Below are positions 6,705 to 9,947 of a stretch of 9,947 nt of DNA, piece after piece; the first letter of the stretch is position 1, and every line of letters begins with the position of its first letter. The notes beneath the pieces were generated by a model that saw only the letters and a program-made list of their open reading frames with translations, was not told the origin of the DNA and made no database searches. Location of the stretch: the NCBI GenBank assembly GCA_002694065.1, contig NZKZ01000046.1:1-9947 (forward strand). Reading direction: 5' to 3'. This DNA is from Acidiferrobacter sp. Its GTDB lineage: Bacteria > Pseudomonadota > Gammaproteobacteria > Arenicellales > UBA868. The position numbers were made by a program, and so were the translations under genes.

Positions 6705-8906
6705 TCAGTCGGCCGTAGCAATCTTTGCTTCATCAGCCGTCTGGCTATCGACCATGACGGTGGTCGTTTTCTCCCAGACCACAACTGCGCCATCCACAAC
6801 CCGGTCTGCGATCTGCTTAGGACTCATGCTGTAGTCAAAGCCCACGCCTTTGATTGCGTCAATCAGATTGACGGGGATCATCTGGGAGACAAGTTTGATA
6901 TCTATGCTGTATTCGCCCGGCACTGATACGCCCTGACCGTTGACGCGGTATTGCGCAGTTCGCGAACCATTCGGCTCAATGGTCTGCTTGTGTTTTCTTG
7001 CTCCCCGCGGCCGGCCATAGATTGTGGTGGCACGCGTCTCAGGACGGATGAACGGCAAGGCTGCTGACGATGTGTTGACCGCCAGGACCTGCTCCCGTTC
7101 CGCCCCGCGGACTGGACGAACGACGAATTTAGTCTGGAGGTTAAAAAGATCTTTATCTAACGGTAACTCACCGTTATGCACATAAAGCGAGTGCGAATCC
7201 CTGACATCGCCATTTGGGTCCCGGTCGCCTGATCGGTAAACAACGTTGCCGACGGGGTCGGTGACTGTCACATCAAGAAAGATCAAACGCTCAGCGTCGA
7301 AACCCGTTGGAACACCGTGGCCGTCCATGGGGTTGATCACATCAATCTCAAAACTGATCCCCGAAGCATCGGCGCTACGTACCCGAATATCGCTCAGCTC
7401 AAATCCATGTTTTAAAACCTCGAGACGTTTTTCACGCGCCCATTCGAGTCGCTCGAATTGTTCATCCAGGATCGCGCGCGCATCATACCGGGCGTCGACC
7501 CACTGCCAAGGCTCGGGAAACTCATGGTCATCGGCCACTGAATCTTCGAATTCATCGGTTCCCCATCCCGCCTCATAGTCGAACTTGAGCCACTCGCGCT
7601 GCGTGGCCAAGGCAGTCGCCTCGACGCTGTGCGGGAAAAGGCCGGGATGAATAATCGAATAATCGGGGCCAGCAAAGAAGTGGTTGGTCAGGCGTCGAGA
7701 GGCAGTTGGGACTCCACCGACCTCAGCTGCTGGGCCCATTTCATAGCCCTCAGCGAGTCCCTGGGTCACTCCCATATGGCAATCCTGACAAGAGATGCCC
7801 GCGGCGGCTGCTTTGGTCTGTTTGAATTCGGTAAAGGCTTCTTCCAATCTGAAGCCATTCAACAGGGTTACGTCGTGACAGGAACCACAGAATGCGGGCT
7901 CGGTCAGGGCAAAGAACTGCTCGGCAGTCGCATGGATTGCGCGGCCAGGTTGGTCACGATCAGTGGAAACCTGATATTCCCCTGGAGAATCGAGCACCCG
8001 ATTGAGCTCACCGCCCCCCGACGGGCCGTAAATTGCCGTATAGAGATCACCCTCTTCGAGGGCTAACCGGCCACTGACCTTACCGTAGTTCTTGTTCACC
8101 CTGTGACAGACCACGCACGTAATTCCCTCGCGCGAGGTGGGATGACGGTCAAGGTTGGAAGCATAGATTGACTCACCCATATTCATCCCGACCTGATTGT
8201 GGCAACGAATACAGAAATCGCCGTTCGTGGCGCTGGTGAGCGAGTTGATAGTGATCTGCATGGCCATATAAACCGGGCTCAACTGAGCATAAGCATGCTG
8301 TGAGACCGACCACTCGCGATATTGCTTCGGGTGACACGCGGCACAAGTATTCGCAGAGGGATACCGGCTTTCTGCAAAGAGCGCTTCATGCTGTTCTGCG
8401 GCACTAAGGGTTTCTTCCCCAGCAGCCTCGGCAACCTCATCGGTGGATTCGGCTTCATCTGCCAGACTTTCGCCATCGAGAAGAGAATCTTCATCGGAGA
8501 GGAGATCCCCCTCTCCGCTATCCTCACTGCCATCATCCAGCAGCAGATCGTCACTTTCTGTAAGGAGATCATCCTGCCCGCCGTCATCCAAGAGCGAATC
8601 TTCATCGGTCAGAAGATCGCCCCCATCGCTTTCATCAAGCAACAGTTCGTCAGATGACAATGTCTCGTCTTCTTCTTCGTCCAACAAGAGATCGTCGCTA
8701 GAGTTCTGACTCAACTGAATAGTAGAGGGCAGCCAAAAGGTTCCGGAGGAAACCTGATGCGACGGTTGCGTGTCAGCCGTCTGTTGGGTGTCAGCGATCA
8801 ACTGGGCCGCAATAACAGCAGGCGCAAATAAAAAAAGCGCAATACCCAGTACGCAAACTCTTTTCTTGCCCAATACAGGCTTTTTGTAGCTGATAGTCGT
8901 GTTCAT
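6705..8906 (-). CDS. Exported pentaheme cytochrome c with acidic repeat tract
   Basis: Counted from the ATG at 8906 (733 residues), a basic N-terminus and hydrophobic core form a signal peptide ending about Ala33-Ala34. A low-complexity acidic tract (about 71-157) precedes five CXXCH sites: CAACH 188-192, CIRCH 232-236, CVVCH 264-268, CGSCH 340-344 and CQDCH 373-377. Heme 1 is followed by the same C-x-x-C-H-x6-W-x2-S-x-H-A segment as in the tetraheme protein, so the heme domain is c554-like. Residues about 500-715 look like a heme-free beta-rich domain and contain G-H-G-V-P-T-G-F, a motif I know from other large exported multiheme cytochromes. No second membrane helix or lipobox is visible, so it is periplasmic or exported further. 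It lies 49 bp before the porin gene, which suggests a cytochrome-barrel pair. A TTG at 8975 would extend it by 23 residues, but that would put an unusual leader before the signal peptide. Ribosome sites are weak for both. Confidence 0.9.
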   Translation of the reverse strand: MNTTISYKKPVLGKKRVCVLGIALFLFAPAVIAAQLIADTQQTADTQPSHQVSSGTFWLPSTIQLSQNSSDDLLLDEEEDETLSSDELLLDESDGGDLLTDEDSLLDDGGQDDLLTESDDLLLDDGSEDSGEGDLLSDEDSLLDGESLADEAESTDEVAEAAGEETLSAAEQHEALFAESRYPSANTCAACHPKQYREWSVSQHAYAQLSPVYMAMQITINSLTSATNGDFCIRCHNQVGMNMGESIYASNLDRHPTSREGITCVVCHRVNKNYGKVSGRLALEEGDLYTAIYGPSGGGELNRVLDSPGEYQVSTDRDQPGRAIHATAEQFFALTEPAFCGSCHDVTLLNGFRLEEAFTEFKQTKAAAAGISCQDCHMGVTQGLAEGYEMGPAAEVGGVPTASRRLTNHFFAGPDYSIIHPGLFPHSVEATALATQREWLKFDYEAGWGTDEFEDSVADDHEFPEPWQWVDARYDARAILDEQFERLEWAREKRLEVLKHGFELSDIRVRSADASGISFEIDVINPMDGHGVPTGFDAERLIFLDVTVTDPVGNVVYRSGDRDPNGDVRDSHSLYVHNGELPLDKDLFNLQTKFVVRPVRGAEREQVLAVNTSSAALPFIRPETRATTIYGRPRGARKHKQTIEPNGSRTAQYRVNGQGVSVPGEYSIDIKLVSQMIPVNLIDAIKGVGFDYSMSPKQIADRVVDGAVVVWEKTTTVMVDSQTADEAKIATAD
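8436..8699 (-). repeat. Acidic Asp/Leu repeat tract within the pentaheme cytochrome gene
   Basis: This segment encodes 87 residues (about 71-157 from the ATG at 8906), of which 40 are Asp or Glu and none Lys, Arg or His. Units vary around D-D-L-L-L-D and D-L-L-(S/T)-D-E-D-S-L-L-D. The last form occurs twice, 37 codons apart. At DNA level the same spacing is seen as an exact 13-bp repeat (plus-strand gaatcttcatcgg) at 8485-8497 and 8596-8608, which points to a tandem duplication. The regular Leu pairs distinguish it from a plain poly-acidic linker. The function is unknown. Confidence 0.8.
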
Positions 8907-9085
8907 AGAAAGGTCAGGCGTTTTCGCCCTGATGATCTTCGAATTCAACTGATCGAATGATCTAAAACCAGTCAAATTCTAATGGAAATTGGCTCTGCCA
9001 TTAAGATATCACGAAGGCTACGCAAAAAGCAGTTTTCCGAATTTTTTCACACGGTGGGACTACAACGCCGTCGACGCCCTGCCTT
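8907..9085 (-). other. Intergenic gap and leader before the pentaheme cytochrome
   Basis: This stretch of 179 bp lies between the cyclotransferase stop and the ATG at 8906. The only hairpin I see is a short minus-strand TGGC-AGA-GCCA (9000-8990) without a U-run, too weak to call a terminator. A TTGACT at 8975-8970 resembles a -35 box, but no matching -10 box follows at 16-18 bases. It also contains the alternative TTG start of the next gene. No clear regulatory site can be claimed. Confidence 0.3.
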
Positions 9086-9947
9086 CTACAGACTCGTAAA
9101 TCCAAACTTGCCTTCGGGCGGGGTTTTTCTATCCAGAACCACCCTATAAACCCAAGGCCAGAGCTTGCCCGTAAGGTAGAGCTCACGGTTTGAGGTATCC
9201 CACGCTATTCCGTTCAACACATCAATATCGGGGTTGGACGCCCTGGCATCCTCAACGAGACTCCCGCAGTCAATGACCGAGGTCACGTCACCGGTTTCGG
9301 CATCCACCACCACAATAAAGGGGGTCTTCCAGACATTGGCCCAGATTTTCCCGTCAATCCATTCGAGTTCATTGAGGCGATCTAGGGCTTTTCCCTGAAA
9401 CCGGACTTCAATTGTTTTCTCAACAGAGAAGTCTTTCGCCGACCGAAAAGCCAGAAAAGCCGAGCCATCCGATGCAATCAGTGAATGGCCGTCGGTCGTC
9501 AAACCCCACCCCTCCCTATCGTTACGCAATGGTTCAAGTGGCGAAGGCTCTTTTCCGGATAGATCGTAACGATAGACGCGCCCGGCTTTCCAGGTAAGTT
9601 GGTAAAGCGTATCGTTGAGAACAGTAATGCCCTCACCAAAGTCATCAGAAGACAGCACCTTCTCGTAAAGGGGCTCAAGGGTTCCAACAGTTCGATTAAA
9701 TCTTTGCTTTATTAACTTGGACTCGCCATACAACCCTGTTCCTTCCCAGAGAATATCGCCATCCAACTGAAGTCCCTGAACGAAGTGCTTCGGGTTATGC
9801 GGGATCCTTTGCAAAATTTTGACTTCAAAAAAGTCAACGCTGTCTGTTTTTCCAGCGAGCAAACTCGTTCGCGCAGTGGCGTAACCGTATAACCAAGGAG
9901 GGCTAAGATCGCCCCGGGAAAGATCAACGCTGATCGCGCCAATCAAC
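9086..9947 (-). CDS. Glutaminyl-peptide cyclotransferase, bacterial/plant beta-propeller type (5' end cut by window edge)
   Basis: This enzyme turns N-terminal Gln of peptides and proteins into pyroglutamate, releasing ammonia. About 287 codons are visible. Family motifs in order, numbered from the TTG at 9946, are: F-V-Q-G-L 55-59, E-G-T-G-L-Y-G-E-S 68-76, G-E-G-I-T 104-108, Q-L-T-W 116-119, E-G-W-G-L-T 145-150, S-D-G-S 159-162, N-E-L-E-W-I-D-G-K-I-W-A-N-V-W 192-206, L-N-G-I-A 244-248 and T-G-K-L-W-P 259-264. They span the expected five-bladed propeller, so the catalytic part is essentially complete. The frame is open to the edge, and the first visible codons are probably the end of a signal peptide or leader, so the true start lies outside; the TTG should be read as internal Leu. 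It precedes the pentaheme gene by 179 bp (110 bp if that gene starts at its TTG). A role in capping exported proteins of this cluster is possible: the tetraheme cytochrome should mature to an N-terminal Gln. Confidence 0.93.
   Translation of the reverse strand, partial: LIGAISVDLSRGDLSPPWLYGYATARTSLLAGKTDSVDFFEVKILQRIPHNPKHFVQGLQLDGDILWEGTGLYGESKLIKQRFNRTVGTLEPLYEKVLSSDDFGEGITVLNDTLYQLTWKAGRVYRYDLSGKEPSPLEPLRNDREGWGLTTDGHSLIASDGSAFLAFRSAKDFSVEKTIEVRFQGKALDRLNELEWIDGKIWANVWKTPFIVVVDAETGDVTSVIDCGSLVEDARASNPDIDVLNGIAWDTSNRELYLTGKLWPWVYRVVLDRKTPPEGKFGFTSL

Noticed and set aside
8436..8699. CRISPR or satellite array
   Set aside because: The repeats are degenerate, in frame and encode protein. There are no constant repeats with unique spacers.
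8443..8709. Plus-strand Ser-rich frame over the acidic tract
   Set aside because: The Ser/Arg-rich composition is the direct antisense product of the Asp/Leu repeat. The minus frame continues into five heme motifs.
8990..9000. Rho-independent terminator after the cyclotransferase gene
   Set aside because: Only a 4-bp stem with a 3-base loop is present and no run of T follows on the minus strand.

Overview
This window looks like part of a chromosomal locus from a Gram-negative bacterium, most likely a proteobacterium and plausibly an uncultured or marine gammaproteobacterium. The reasons are exported c-type cytochromes, an outer-membrane beta-barrel ending in Phe, Sec signal peptides and moderate GC. 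The taxon is an inference, because no rRNA or other taxonomic marker is present. Every supportable gene lies on the minus strand. Gaps are short and the last three genes overlap or nearly touch, so this reads as one operon or two stacked ones.

In transcription order, from high to low coordinates, the layout is: (1) a glutaminyl-peptide cyclotransferase, truncated at its 5' end by the window edge; (2) an exported pentaheme cytochrome c with a long acidic Asp/Leu repeat tract between the signal peptide and heme 1; (3) an outer-membrane porin-like beta-barrel; (4) a membrane-anchored FAD/NAD(P)H reductase with a C-terminal 2Fe-2S domain; (5) after a 163-bp gap holding a possible promoter and operator, an exported tetraheme cytochrome of the c554-like type; (6) a fusion of two cyclic-nucleotide-binding (CNB) domains with a ferredoxin module carrying four 4Fe-4S motifs; (7) a five-helix membrane protein whose histidines match a diheme cytochrome b; (8) a GTG-started Cys-containing gene fragment running off the left edge, overlapping gene 7 by 4 bp.

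The parts form a plausible wire across the whole envelope. NAD(P)H, FAD and 2Fe-2S sit at the inner face of the inner membrane, followed by a soluble 4x4Fe-4S protein, two b hemes stacked through the inner membrane, periplasmic tetraheme and pentaheme cytochromes, and an outer-membrane porin. Electrons could flow outward (reduction of an external or periplasmic acceptor) or inward (uptake feeding NAD(P)+). The sequence does not decide direction or terminal substrate. I do not recognise the set as one of the named conduits (Mtr, Pio, Omb/Oma/Omc, Cyc2). The most unusual part is the CNB-ferredoxin fusion, which suggests that cAMP or another nucleotide may gate electron flow directly. No RNA genes, mobile elements or CRISPR arrays are visible, and no stretch above about 300 bases lacks a gene.
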